From Aradus depressus (taxonomy: Eukaryota; Arthropoda; Insecta; Hemiptera; Aradidae): a stretch of 64,000 nucleotides of DNA. Below are positions 45,420 through 55,753 of the stretch, in pieces (the stretch's first letter is position 1; each line of letters starts with the position of its first letter). The notes below the pieces were generated by a model. That model was given only the letters and a program-made list of their open reading frames with translations. It ran no database searches and was not told where the DNA came from. Both the position numbers and the translations under genes were made by a program. The stretch spans positions 40,317,087-40,381,086 of the forward strand of contig OY759216.1 of assembly GCA_963662175.1 (NCBI GenBank), given 5' to 3'.

Positions 45420-45482
45420 CCAGTGGATTTTCAGAATAGTTTGGTCTGTAGGAAGCTGGGTGGTTAATATCTAGCCCATCTT
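45420..45482 (-). CDS. Candidate small exon on the opposite strand
   Basis: On the - strand, acceptor atcttatttttgcag and donor cactg|gtaatt bound about 62 bp reading KDGLDINHPASYRPNYSENP. Splice signals are reasonable, but the family is unknown and the peptide has a passing likeness to LINE YRP motifs. Confidence 0.22.
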
Positions 45483-45685
45483 TCCTGCAAAAATAAGATT
45501 ATGAAGAAAAAGTTAAAAAAAAAAAAGTTATGGCCTAAATGTAAACTTGGCTAGTTTATAAACAAACTGAACTCATGGTTGTTTTAATAAAAAAAACAAA
45601 GTTTTTTTCTTTTGTAGGAGGCACCCCTCCAGAAATTTGTTGAAGGAAAAAGGTTAGGTAAGGTACGGCAAGAATATAAATAATA

Positions 45686-45848
45686 TTATATCCTAAGTGA
45701 ATAACAATTTAGGGTAGGGAAAATTTAGGACTCCCTGTATTACAGTCGGACACATGTTCACCAGAGCGACGAAAGAGCGCTCTGGTAGTAGGCGATATGA
45801 CCTCGTAGTTAAAGCCCGGGCATGAGTCATAAAACCTAACCTAACCTT
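45686..45848 (+). repeat. SINE family 1, 5'-truncated, telomere-like tail
   Basis: Starts at cctaagtgaataacaattta; body intact; ends catgagtcataaaacctaacctaacc. Confidence 0.9.
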
Positions 45849-46225
45849 TATCAGTGTTTTGAATTTTTTTAAAACAAAGTAATAATTGATTTATTTGTTG
45901 AATCATATAATATGAAGAAACTGGAGAATTGTTTTGGTAGTATATTGGAGGAAAACTTCATTGCAGTTATAAAATGTATAACGGTGGCGGCCAACGCCCA
46001 TCTTCATCCTGAGCTTTCTCGGCGCCCAAGGGAGCACCCCAAATTAAAGTAAGGTGGACGGACGGCACCTCCCAGCCGACCACAGCAACAGATGTTCATT
46101 GTATTATAAACAGTGTAACGGATAACGAGCGGGTGATGTGGCCTCCACCGGAAGTCGGCACAACAACAAAGGTTGTCCGTGAAGCATCAGGATCGTTTGC
46201 ACTAATATTCAACTTTTAACTTACA
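45849..46225. other. Intron with a GC-rich patch
   Basis: 45985-46190 is GC-rich (cggcgcccaagggagcaccc) but has no splice-bounded frame I can support; possibly an unplaced repeat. Confidence 0.3.
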
Positions 46226-46322
46226 TAGAGGCTCCTAAATCCTCATACTAAATTTTTAAGTCGGTAAATTCATTACATGGGCAGTTATTAGGTTTTTTGA
46301 ATTGAGCCCCCTCCCTTAAACC
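46226..46322 (+). repeat. Dispersed repeat D fragment
   Basis: cctaaatcctcatactaaat, aaattcattacatgggcagt and gagccccctccc follow a D monomer as at 23680. Confidence 0.65.
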
Positions 46323-46461
46323 CCTATATTTATTTATTTAATAAATTAATTATTACATTATTGTCTTTATAAATACAAAAAAAAAAGGAAATAATAATAA
46401 CAATATATAAAGGAGGAATACAATCTACCTATTTTTTGAAAAATATTAAAAAAACTTTTAA

Positions 46462-47700
46462 TACAGTGCACACCTGGACTTTGACTTCAAACTGTAAACA
46501 AACAATCTTTAATTCTTAATTTATTTACGTTATTTTTAACACAATGAACCTTCAGTTAGTTTTTATTGGGTGAAAATGTATTCTGCATAATTCTGTCTTC
46601 AAAAAAAGTGAATTATCCGCACCCTTACGGGGGAATATTGTAATTTCTTTTTCAGAAGGAAAAAATTACAGAGAAATTGGAAAACAATTAATGCCTAACA
46701 TTTATGCTGTTCGATCTGTTATTAAAAGTTATGAAGAAAGAGGAGATATCGTATCAATAAGAATCCTAGGAAAGGCCGCCCAAGTTAACTCACCTGAAGA
46801 GAGGAACGGGAACATTCTGGAAATGGTAAGGAAGACACCTAAATCAAGTTGTTCTTTCCTAGTTGAACATATTGCTTGTACATTAAATACTTAGTTAGGT
46901 TTGTGAATCTACAATTAGAAATGTGCTGAGAATCAATCATTTCCATGGAAGAGTGCTTCGAAAAAACCAACTAATTTGTGTGGCTAATCAGAAAAAAGGC
47001 TTGAGTTTGCAAAAACATATGTGAACCACCAAATAGATTTTTGTAAAAATGTAATTTTTTCTGCTGAATCTAAATTCAACATTTATGGGTCTGATGGACG
47101 TACAACGGTTTGGAGACAGATTAATCAGGATCTCAATATAAAAAAGATATCGACAGTCAGCGTTGTATGACATATGGAAATGCTCACAGATACGTTGATA
47201 TTTTGCTCCATAATTAACTCCCCAAGTGTCATGAAATTAGGGTTAAATGAGAAATTTCTATTTCAACAGAACAATTATTTTAAACGTACAGTAAGAATTG
47301 AAAAATGGTTGCTCTACAATGCTCTGAGAAGACTTATTGATCCCCACACAATCACCAGACATAAACCCAATAAACAATTTATGGCATATTCTGAATCACA
47401 AAGTTCGGAAACAATATAATCAACTAGAACTGTACTCCCGGAGGCATGGCATAAAATCGAAGAGAGTTAGTTATACACTTTAATTAATTCAATGCCAAAT
47501 AGACTCCAAGAAATCTTAAACGCACAAAATATTAATATATTTAATAGATTACTTTTTGTGTGACTATATTTTTATTATGTACTTTCCCAGTGTTCCAACG
47601 TAAATTGAATTATTGCTTTTAATAAATAAATATATTTTCAATTTTTTGTATGTAGACTGTGAAATATTCAAGTGTTCAAATACTTTATACACCCACGGTA
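46462..47700 (+). mobile_element. Decayed Tc1-like transposon
   Basis: Starts TACAGTG and ends CACGGTA, consistent with Tc1-like termini at TA sites. The body holds a broken transposase (next entry). Confidence 0.75.
46660..47570 (+). pseudogene. Tc1-like transposase pseudogene
   Basis: The N-terminal helix-turn-helix part reads NYREIGKQLMPNIYAVRSVI. The catalytic region reads RLEFAKTYVNHQIDFCKNVI then FSAESKFNIYGSDGRTTVWR. Later pieces are KFLFQQNN and, in another frame, PDINPINNLWHI. Tc1 proteins have FSDES, FQQDN and NPIEN at these places, so all three catalytic acids are replaced (Ala, Asn, Asn). Several frameshifts and stops are also present. The central glycine-rich block is deleted. 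Confidence 0.9.
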
Positions 47701-47715
47701 GGTATGTTATGTGTA

Positions 47716-47823
47716 TGCTAAAGTGTAAACGTGACTAGTTTCTATTAAAATAACCAAGAGTTCAGTTAGTTTATAAACTATCGAGTAAGTTAGTAAACTA
47801 GCCAAGTTTACACACTTTATCCT
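47716..47823. mobile_element. Small palindromic MITE (~108 bp)
   Basis: Left taaagtgtaaacgtgactag is mirrored by ctagccaagtttacacactt. The inner arms (agttcagttagtttataaac) pair as well. A related single arm lies at 45531-45600 (tgtaaacttggctagtttat). Confidence 0.82.
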
Positions 47824-47987
47824 TTACATATAGAATATAAAGTGCCGTTTTACGACTGAGGGCTCCAGCTAAGCCATCAAATATCAAATCCCTTCCAAAA
47901 GTTCTATCAGTCCCTTCCCTGTGTTCTGTCAACCATCTCCCTTCTTCCTCTTAGAACTTGTCAATGACCTCAAAGTTTTCTTTGTTT

Positions 47988-48334
47988 AACATCTCATCTA
48001 ATATCCCTTTTCCTGATGTCCCTCTTCTTAACCTTTACGTACTTACCTCCCGCCATTCAGTCTTATCACCCTTGAAAATGGTTCAAGCGTCATTCGCTTC
48101 TAAAATCCTTTCTATATAGTCTTGCCATTACCTCTGCTTTTTATAGTTTGAAAGAATAATGGTCATTAGAAAACATATAAATATTTTCCACATAACAATA
48201 CTAATCATGATTCTGATACCTGGAAGAAAGAAGAATTTCAAATGATTAAACATTGTTCCTATCTTTTTGAAAAAAGTATAACTTATGAGGAAATTAATTT
48301 CTTGAAAGTATTAGATATGAGAAAACCATTTAAT
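47988..48334 (+). repeat. ~350-bp direct duplication, copy 1
   Basis: From tctcatctaatatccctttt through acctttacgtacttacctcc to tagatatgagaaaaccattt. It recurs at 48802-49165 with a few indels, about 820 bp away. Confidence 0.92.
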
Positions 48335-48801
48335 AAAAATATTATGAATTTGAAAATAAAAAAAATGGCCATATTGGAAATTCTGTACAAAAAAATAGAT
48401 CCTACCAAGGTGACGTCACACTTGAAACATAAATTTCTAAATACATATTTCTATTATTTACAAAAGATCGGAGTCCAGACTCTCTCCACCTCATCTCAAC
48501 CCTTCATTGGTCACTTTTCACTCATTTCCAAGAGTCCACTCACTACTTTGTCAATTTTTTATCACAAAAAACAGAGACCAGTCTCTCAGGTTTTTTGTTG
48601 TTTACCTTCATAGTATTTGTAAAAAAAAATTGACTGAATTTAAATTTTATTGAAGTTCGTCTAATTTTGTAATTACTAAAATAAATATTTTACTCAAAAG
48701 GAAATTAAGTTATGAATTAACTATTGAGTGAAGCTCTAAAAAAAAATATGTTATAAATAATAAAAAATAAAAAAAAAGGAAATCTTCCCATAAATTTCAT
48801 A
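48335..48801. other. Spacer between duplicated blocks
   Basis: Contains an open stretch that continues from copy 1 (48242-48613), AT-rich and unrecognised. Confidence 0.35.
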
Positions 48802-49165
48802 ATCTCATCTAATATCCCTTTTCCTGGTGTCACACTGATGTTCCATTACAGTCACTCTTCTTAACCTTTACGTACTTACCTCCCGCCATTCAGTCTTATA
48901 ACCCTTGAAAATGGTTCAAGCGTCATTCGCTTCTAAAATCCTTTCTATATAGTCTTGCCATTACCTATGCTTGTTTGAAAGATTAATGGTCATTAGAAAA
49001 CATATAAATATTTTCCACTTAACAATACTAATCATGATTCTGATACCTGGAAGAAAGAAGAATTTCAAATGATTAAACATTGTTCCTATCTTTTTGAAAA
49101 AAGTATAACTTATGAGGAAATTAATTTCTTGAAAGTATTAGATATGAGAAAACCATTTAAAATTC
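48802..49165 (+). repeat. ~350-bp direct duplication, copy 2
   Basis: Second copy, with a 25-bp extra segment (cacactgatgttccattaca) absent from copy 1. Confidence 0.92.
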
Positions 49166-50106
49166 AATTAAAAATGTTTATTTTAGGTGAACCTTTAATG
49201 GGATTTTTTTCTCATTGTTAAAAAAAATCATTATATAAAAGTAGTGTTTCATATTTAAACGCTTTAATTCAAAGTTTGCTTTCATTTTTATTTTCATGGC
49301 AGTGAGTCTCCACCATTATCCTATCATTTCTATCGTTTTAGTGTATTTATAGTTGTCAATACCTTTATTAGTTATTTAGGTAGTTTACATATATATTTGT
49401 ATATTTCGCTTTTTATGACCTGAGGAAGAGGCGCGTAATCGACCCGAAATATAATTATGAAATAAGATTTATTTGAAATAAATATGAAAAAAAAATTATT
49501 TCAAAATGTTTTAAACAAATATAAATATAAATTACTGTTATAAAAAAAAATGAATCAAAACTATTATCTACCTATTGAATTTATTAACATTAAGAATACT
49601 GTATTCATTTATTTTGTATTTTTTTTTTTTATAAAAAATATTATATTTCTCGTATGGGCTTATATTCCAACATTTAATATCTGTTTATGTATATAAATCA
49701 CAAGCTATTGTGATGTATCTACAACATTTTATAACGTAATCTATCCAAATCCTTCTAATTTTGAAATTATTTATTTATAAAGTTATTATTTATTATATTA
49801 TTCTATATTTTTTATTTATAAATATTATCATTATAGTTTGTAATTTTTAATCCAGACATTTTTTATTCATGTTTTTTGTTTGGACTATTGATCTTTACTT
49901 TACTTCTCGTTAAACTTCATGAAGCCACTTCATGTTCAATCTTTAGATTTGTTTGTCCCAGATATACAGATTTCAAATTAAAATTCTTTTATTTATTTGT
50001 GTTTGCGAGGTTCTCCATCAATATGCCATTATTTCTATCCTAGTCACTTTTGTTTATATATTTTTTATTATCAATAATTTTATTAGTTATTTACTTTATT
50101 GTTATT
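49166..50106. other. Gene B intron, AT-rich
   Basis: A word gacctgaggaagaggcgcgt then gacccgaaatat near 49418-49450 resembles ends of Penelope-like or LINE elements. Otherwise nothing recognised. Confidence 0.35.
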
Positions 50107-50199
50107 TGTTAGTTATTATGACTCATACCCTTGGCTTTAACTAAGAGGTCATATCGCCTACTATCTATCTGTTATACATAAGCCCGACTCTAAATTTTA
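50107..50199 (-). repeat. SINE family 1, 3' fragment
   Basis: gttagttattatgactcata, then the aggtcatatcgcctacta body, truncated. Confidence 0.82.
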
Positions 50200-50456
50200 T
50201 AGGTTCGGTTAGGTTTTATGACTCACGCCCGGGCTTTAACTATGAGGTCACATCGACTACTACCAGAGCGCTGTTTCGTCGCTCTAATGGACATGAGCCC
50301 GACTGAAATATGGGAGTCCTAAATTTTGTCTACCATAAATTTTTATTCACTTAGGGTAGTGAATTTAATGAATACCTGACATCATACAGGCTCGGGACCA
50401 TTGCTTTACCTCCTATCCGTAGGACAGCGTGATCAAGGTTTTTTCATCTTCCAGCC
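50200..50456 (-). repeat. SINE family 1 copy lacking the head
   Basis: Tail ggttcggttaggttttatga, body to caaggttttttcatcttcca; the tRNA part is gone. Confidence 0.88.
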
Positions 50457-50892
50457 TATTCGAGATGTCTTGAAAGCTATTGAAGTCATGTCTCATGTTC
50501 ATGATGAAGAGAAACCAGGAGAGAAAAAATTCTATTGTACCTCTTTGGGATAGGCAGCACAGTAACTATGGCAGATGGCATCTTGAGAAGACAGTAGCCG
50601 GAAGGTGGCAGCTGTGGTAGCCAACTTACTGTGAAGCACTTCCTTACGGAATATAGACCATCTTCTTCATGAATTAGCAGAGCTCCTTTTCAGTTCATGT
50701 TTACTTACTATTTAAGAATATGGACCTTCATACCACGAATTAAATCACCCTTGACTTTTATACTCTTTACTTCTCCTGTAAGGTCCGATTAACAGAAAGG
50801 ACTGTACCTCTCACTAACGAAAACACTCTTTCGGATTTTCAAAAACAGTATATTAAAGTTTGAAAAACATAAAAAAATGCGTATTTTAATAG
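50457..50892. other. Gene B intron, unassigned
   Basis: Moderately GC-balanced sequence without a splice-bounded frame; nothing recognised. Confidence 0.3.
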
Positions 50893-51230
50893 TTAATTAG
50901 TTAGTTATTATGACTCATGTCCAGGCTTTAACTACGAGGTGATTTCGCCTACTACCAGAGCGTTCTTTTGTCACTCTGGTGGACACGATCCCGACTCACT
51001 GTGGGAGTCCTAAATTTTGCCTACCTAGCTTTATTCATCTAGGGTAGGAGTCTTTAACGAGTACCTGACTTCTTACAAGGCTCGAAACCATCGTTTAATG
51101 TGCCATACGAAGGACGGCATGCTCATGGGTTTTTCACCTCCTAGATAAGAAACCTAAGGGCCTCGGACGGTTCGAATCCGCGATCTTGTACTCAGGCTAG
51201 CATGTTAGCTCTGAACTACCGGCGCTCTTC
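50893..51230 (-). repeat. SINE family 1, near full length
   Basis: Reverse copy, tail attagttagttattatgact to head ctgaactaccggcgctc. Confidence 0.92.
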
Positions 51231-52042
51231 AAATATTCATATTTCATTTTGTCAGGGACTTCCAACTTCTGAGTCTATTTGTGACTTAATAAAAAATTCA
51301 CACTTTCCATAGTATCATTTATTAAATCACAGGAGTTCCACCGGAATATCTCTTTATTAGCTATTTTTCAAACAAAAAAAAACCTAATTAATGACCCGGC
51401 CAGTTCAAAGAAAAATAATACAAAACTATTGTGCGTTATTAGTACAAAAGAAACAACATTATTTACATTTATAAAGTAAATAAACAACCAAATATTAGAA
51501 AACTGACTCAAATAAGCATTGAAATAAACTACTTTACTACTTACATCTTACTAACTTCGGCTGTAACAAACCTAACCCGGAGATCAGCACACTTACCGAC
51601 TGAACTCCCATGCGTTATTAATAGAATTTCAAAAGCCTAGAAGATTCTATGAATTATCATTCGTCATAATTCAATTCAACTCGAACTGTCTAGAAGGTCT
51701 ACGAGTCATAACTTGATCTAAGAAGACATTAAAATGACACTTAATATTTTTTGTAGAGATAAAGTGAACCACTTAATAAAAAAATAAAGAAAACGTACGT
51801 TTTAAAAAGAATATTGTCTCCCTCTTCTAAATACTGTATTTGTTAAGACATGGCTGAAGATGGTAGCAATACCAAGGGTACTCCCACATTTTATATATAT
51901 TTTGTGAAATAGACAATATATTTTTTTAAACAAAAGGAATAAATGAAATAACGAAAAATAAATTATATATATATTATATATTAATCTGTTCCTGACTACA
52001 TTATTGAGAAAATCATAAATAATCTAATAACTATTGTATGCA
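51231..52042. other. Gene B intron, AT-rich
   Basis: Nothing recognised. Confidence 0.35.
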
Positions 52043-52354
52043 GAGGGCCCCGGTAGCTCAGTGCTTACTTAACTCAAGTTCGTGAATTCGAAACCCGGCC
52101 GAGGCCCTTAGTTTATTTTATCTGGAAGGTAAAATAAACTTAAGCATGCTGTCCTTCGGATGAGACGTGGTCCCGAGCCTGTACGATGTCAGGTACTCGT
52201 TAAAGACCCCTACCCTAAGTGAATAAAAATTTAGGACTCCCATAGTAGAGTCGGGCTCATGTACACCGGAGTGAGGAAAGAACGCTCTGGTGATAGGTAC
52301 CAGTAGATAAGACCTTGTAGTTAAAGCCCGGGCATTGGTCATAATAACTAACTA
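52043..52354 (+). repeat. SINE family 1 copy
   Basis: agagggccccggtagctcag, deletion between the boxes, B box aattcgaaacccgg, body, tail tcataataactaact. Confidence 0.92.
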
Positions 52355-52555
52355 TTGTAAGCAAGCAACACAATGTCAGGATATTTCACCTAGCTCCCCC
52401 AGCTGCAGCCTTGTCAACTATGTATCATGACAGTTATATGAACACCAAACAGTTCACTTGCAGTTTGTGATTAGATAATACTTTTGTGTAATATTTCGAT
52501 AAATGTTGCTTCTATCCAGATGGGCATTAATCTCAACATTTCTCTTTTTGTTTAG

Positions 52556-52823
52556 ATGGTTGGTCAGATGGTCTGCCTGAGTGTGCTCCTCTCTGTCTGC
52601 CAGTCTGCTACAATAGTGGCTCGTGCCAAAGCCAAAGGTCCGGGCTACACACTACCTGCCGACTCTGCCAAGTCCTGCCTGGCTCTCTGTGAGGACCAAC
52701 CCGCCTGTGACTCGGCCAACTACGAGAGAGAGACTGGCAAGTGTCGTGTGTTTGCCCGGTGTGCTCCCTCTCTTCTTGTGTATACCTCGGACAAACACAT
52801 CCACTTCGCCAAAAGACCTCTTA
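52556..52823 (+). CDS. Gene B exon 2: signal peptide and PAN/apple-like domain start
   Basis: A 268-bp exon, acceptor after tttctctttttgtttag, donor ctta|gtgagt, phase 0 to 1. The exon opens with ATG in frame. A hydrophobic core (MVCLSVLLSVCQS) acts as signal peptide. The mature part carries regularly spaced cysteines: KSCLALCEDQPACDSANYER then GKCRVFARC. That C-x3-C-x5-C pattern with a following Tyr and Cys fits PAN/apple modules, which bind proteins or glycans on secreted or surface proteins. The domain continues in later exons outside the window. If MVALK from 29577 precedes it, this ATG is internal; otherwise it could itself be the start. Confidence 0.75.
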
Positions 52824-52852
52824 GTGAGTATCCTCCATTTCACAGGTCCTAA

Positions 52853-53162
52853 TATAAAAATATAGTCTGACCTCTCACAGATTTTATTATTTTATTTTTA
52901 GCTAGCGGGCTTTCGAGGTTGACAGTCTGATAAGAAGAACACAACAATTAAAAACATAAAATAAAAATCCAATAAATATAAACTAAAAAAAATTAAGAAT
53001 TGGATGAGAACAGATACATTATTCCTGTTCTCCATTGACGGGGAACAGGAATTGTTATGTTCCTTTTTATGAGACTGCCTGATGATGAGGGCAACCTCGA
53101 AAGACGGCAATCATAAAATAAATTAATAAAATATGTGAGAGGTCAGAGTATATTTTTATTTT
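52853..53162. repeat. Fold-back element beside gene B exon 2
   Basis: ataaaaatatagtctgacct, ctcacagattttatt and gctttcgaggttgacagtct on the left are mirrored by gcctgatgatgagggcaacc, tcgaaagacggc, atgtgagaggtcagagtata on the right. Arms are about 100 bp. It begins only ~30 bp after the splice donor. Confidence 0.85.
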
Positions 53163-53645
53163 ACAACCTCTGAAATAATCACTTTTCACTACATCAGCCA
53201 TTTTAACATTAATATCCTCCATCACTATTTTTTTTCTTTTTCTCTCTTTGTCTTATACGCAAATATGTGACCGCACGACTCTAAAAAATGACAAAATTAT
53301 AAAGTGAGTTTACTTCTCCAGCTGTTCCTGGTTATGGGAAAGTTATTTACAAATAAAACAAATGTCAAATATAGTTAATTTGTCAAAAATTCTATGTTGT
53401 CTTCATCGAAATTTTTATGTTGCCAACCCACTGAATCCAAAGCTGATAAACAAAATTCATGTTTGTGTGTGTTATTTGTAACTTTAGCGAAACAATTTAT
53501 AGAACGAAAAAAAAAATTAAAATGTACTTCATATTGATTCTGTAGCTTTATTGTGTAGGATTAATAGTAACTGAGAAAATATGAAATACAATTTTCTTTC
53601 TCTAAATATACTCTTCATAATATGAAGAATATATTATATTCAGTA
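53163..53645. other. Gene B intron, AT-rich
   Basis: Nothing recognised. Confidence 0.35.
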
Positions 53646-53649
53646 CTAG

Positions 53650-54040
53650 CTGCAGTAACAGTATCATTTTCGTAGCGGTTCGGGGCAGGATAAAGAGGGG
53701 ATGAGATAGGTCGGAATAAATTTAGCGAAGGACTTCGGTGTAAACGACGTTGGAAGTTCTACCTTCGGTTGCGTGGAGAACGAGATTGCTGACAGAGGAG
53801 CAAGCGACAGTTGTCCACCTGAGAAACATTTGTTTTGTAAGTCTACACTGGTTACGTTTAGGGTTTGTCCCTGGGCCTTATTGATAGTGATAGCGAAGTA
53901 AATTTTGATTGGAAACTGCAACCGTTTGAATCGGAATGTGATCGGACGGTAACATTAGTATACGAGGTATAAATACAGTCCTGCAGCGCAACCGGTGATG
54001 ATGGTGGCTTCGATCAAGTTTGGCTTTAATGATACCACTC
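53650..54040 (-). pseudogene. Helitron/PIF1-type helicase remnant
   Basis: On the - strand it reads IGTRLRVVSLKPNLIEATII then a frameshift, and FPIKIYFAITINKAQGQTLN with CFSGGQLSLA. These match the late helicase motifs of Helitron Rep/Hel proteins (NGTRL...IEA, FP...TINKxQGQTL, GQLYVALSR). The final ALSR motif is disrupted. Only the C-terminal part of the protein remains. Confidence 0.88.
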
Positions 54041-54179
54041 GCAGCCGCGTGCCGATCAAACTCACAAAAATGGATCAGTACTACCTACATCATTCAAAAC
54101 AAAATCAAAACCTGAATTCAAGACCTAACTTAAGTACTATTAAATGTATCAAAAGCATGCAATATATATAATAAATGTG

Positions 54180-54480
54180 CAAAATTATAAACGCCTTCGG
54201 ATAGTAATGCGTGACGATATGTAGCCTAAAGCCTTCCTTGAAAAGTATTCTAAATGTAGGTGAAAACCGCATCGAAATCTGTTCACGGGGTACGAAGTTT
54301 ATCGCAATTATACAAAGATAGTCAGCTACTCACAGAAATCGTATTTTATAGAAGTAAAGATTTTTGAAATTATACGTATCTTCGAATATATTCATGAATA
54401 GGTTCAGCCATTTTCCCATGATGATGGAACAGACATGAAAGCTAAAAAATACACAAGTATGGTCTTTGTTTAACCTGAAA
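54180..54480 (+). repeat. Unclassified dispersed repeat, partner of 38880-39000
   Basis: Includes gcgtgacgatatgtagccta and ggttcagccattttcccatg. The second half matches 38890-38995. The first half may be the non-coding end of the Helitron-like element beside it. Confidence 0.55.
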
Positions 54481-54772
54481 CGGTTATTTTTTCAAAAATA
54501 CCCAATGTACTAACAGCCACACTGTTATCTGTGAGCTGTAAAAATGTAATTTTACAGGAAGTAATATGCGCTCCGTTCCGACTAATGACAGATGGGATAA
54601 GAGAATGATTTATGTGCAATACAAAGTAACTGATGGGTAGAGACCTCACTCCCATGGGAACGTGGCTGGGGTTTACATGCCCGGATTAACTCAGGATTTA
54701 CTTGCATTAAAACGGATGTGTATTACACTTGAAGGCATAAATAATTCATTCCCCTTCTTTTTTTTTTTTTGT

Positions 54773-54862
54773 ATTTAAAATAGAAAGTCATCAATGAATC
54801 ACTGACAATCTCCCTGCTCGAATTATTTGTAATCAACTAAGCTGTTCACTCTACAACCATCT
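54773..54862 (+). repeat. Dispersed repeat D, left terminus
   Basis: agtcatcaatgaatcactga, then caatctccctgctcgaatta and a degraded unique segment. Confidence 0.6.
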
Positions 54863-55204
54863 CTATGTATGTAAATAATGTTTTAGAAAGGTAGTTTTGA
54901 ACAAGATATACAATTTCGTGTCAATATATGACCTTAGAACCAAACTATCGTATGACCATTTTCTTGTGTTTTGGAAAAACGCAAAATACACTTTTTTTAA
55001 AATTGTTTTAAATGAATTGTATTATTGTATTCCTGCCTTCAAACTTTTTTTGCTGAAGACCTTATGCAATGTATTTACTATATAATATGATTTGATTTTT
55101 AAGGGCGAAAAACTGCAAGGTTATCATCGCCCTTCAATTGTAGCTATAAAATATAACAAATATATATATAGCTATATATAACAAATAGATGAATAAAAAA
55201 TACT

Positions 55205-55385
55205 ATATGTTATGGTACAGTCCGGATTCTTTGAGAAAGGGAATTAATTGATCTATAACAGACTTGTCGTCCCCGAGAGCCTCCGACAGATTGCGTGGGA
55301 TGTTGTACTTGACCATGAGATGCTCATAGGCGCGGCACTCCTCTATGATATGTCTGACAGTGAGGGTGTAGCCGCATTTTTTATA
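55205..55385 (-). pseudogene. LINE C-terminal fragment, opposite strand
   Basis: On the - strand it reads KCGYTLTVRHIIEECRAYEH then NIPRNLSEALGDDKSVIDQL and IPFLKESGLYHNI with a stop. This is the Cys/His motif and C-terminal tail of a Jockey-like LINE. The frame is intact over ~60 codons. Confidence 0.85.
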
Positions 55386-55753
55386 ATTAAATTGATATTA
55401 TTGAGAATTTAAAAAAAAAAATGTTTTACTTTTAATTGGAATTTGTGATGAAGTCTGGACATACGATAGTTTGGGTCATTAATCAAAGTTCAACACTACG
55501 TGCCACAGGGACATTCAATTGCAATAGAGGAGGTTGTAATGTGGTTACAATGTGACATAGGCTAGGTGATCCCATTTTTTCTGAGTGCCAAACAATCTTA
55601 ACTGAACATACGATATATCCAAATTCAATTTTGATTTAAACGATCTTATGAGCATCTCTTGTATGTAAGAAAGTTTGGATCTATTGTGGTCATTACATTT
55701 TCTAATTTGAGGAACGCGGACATATTGTGGAAACTTGTAATATATATTTATAT
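55386..55753. other. Left flank of the LTR element
   Basis: AT-rich; no gene recognised. The last four bases, ATAT, are the probable target duplication. Confidence 0.35.
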
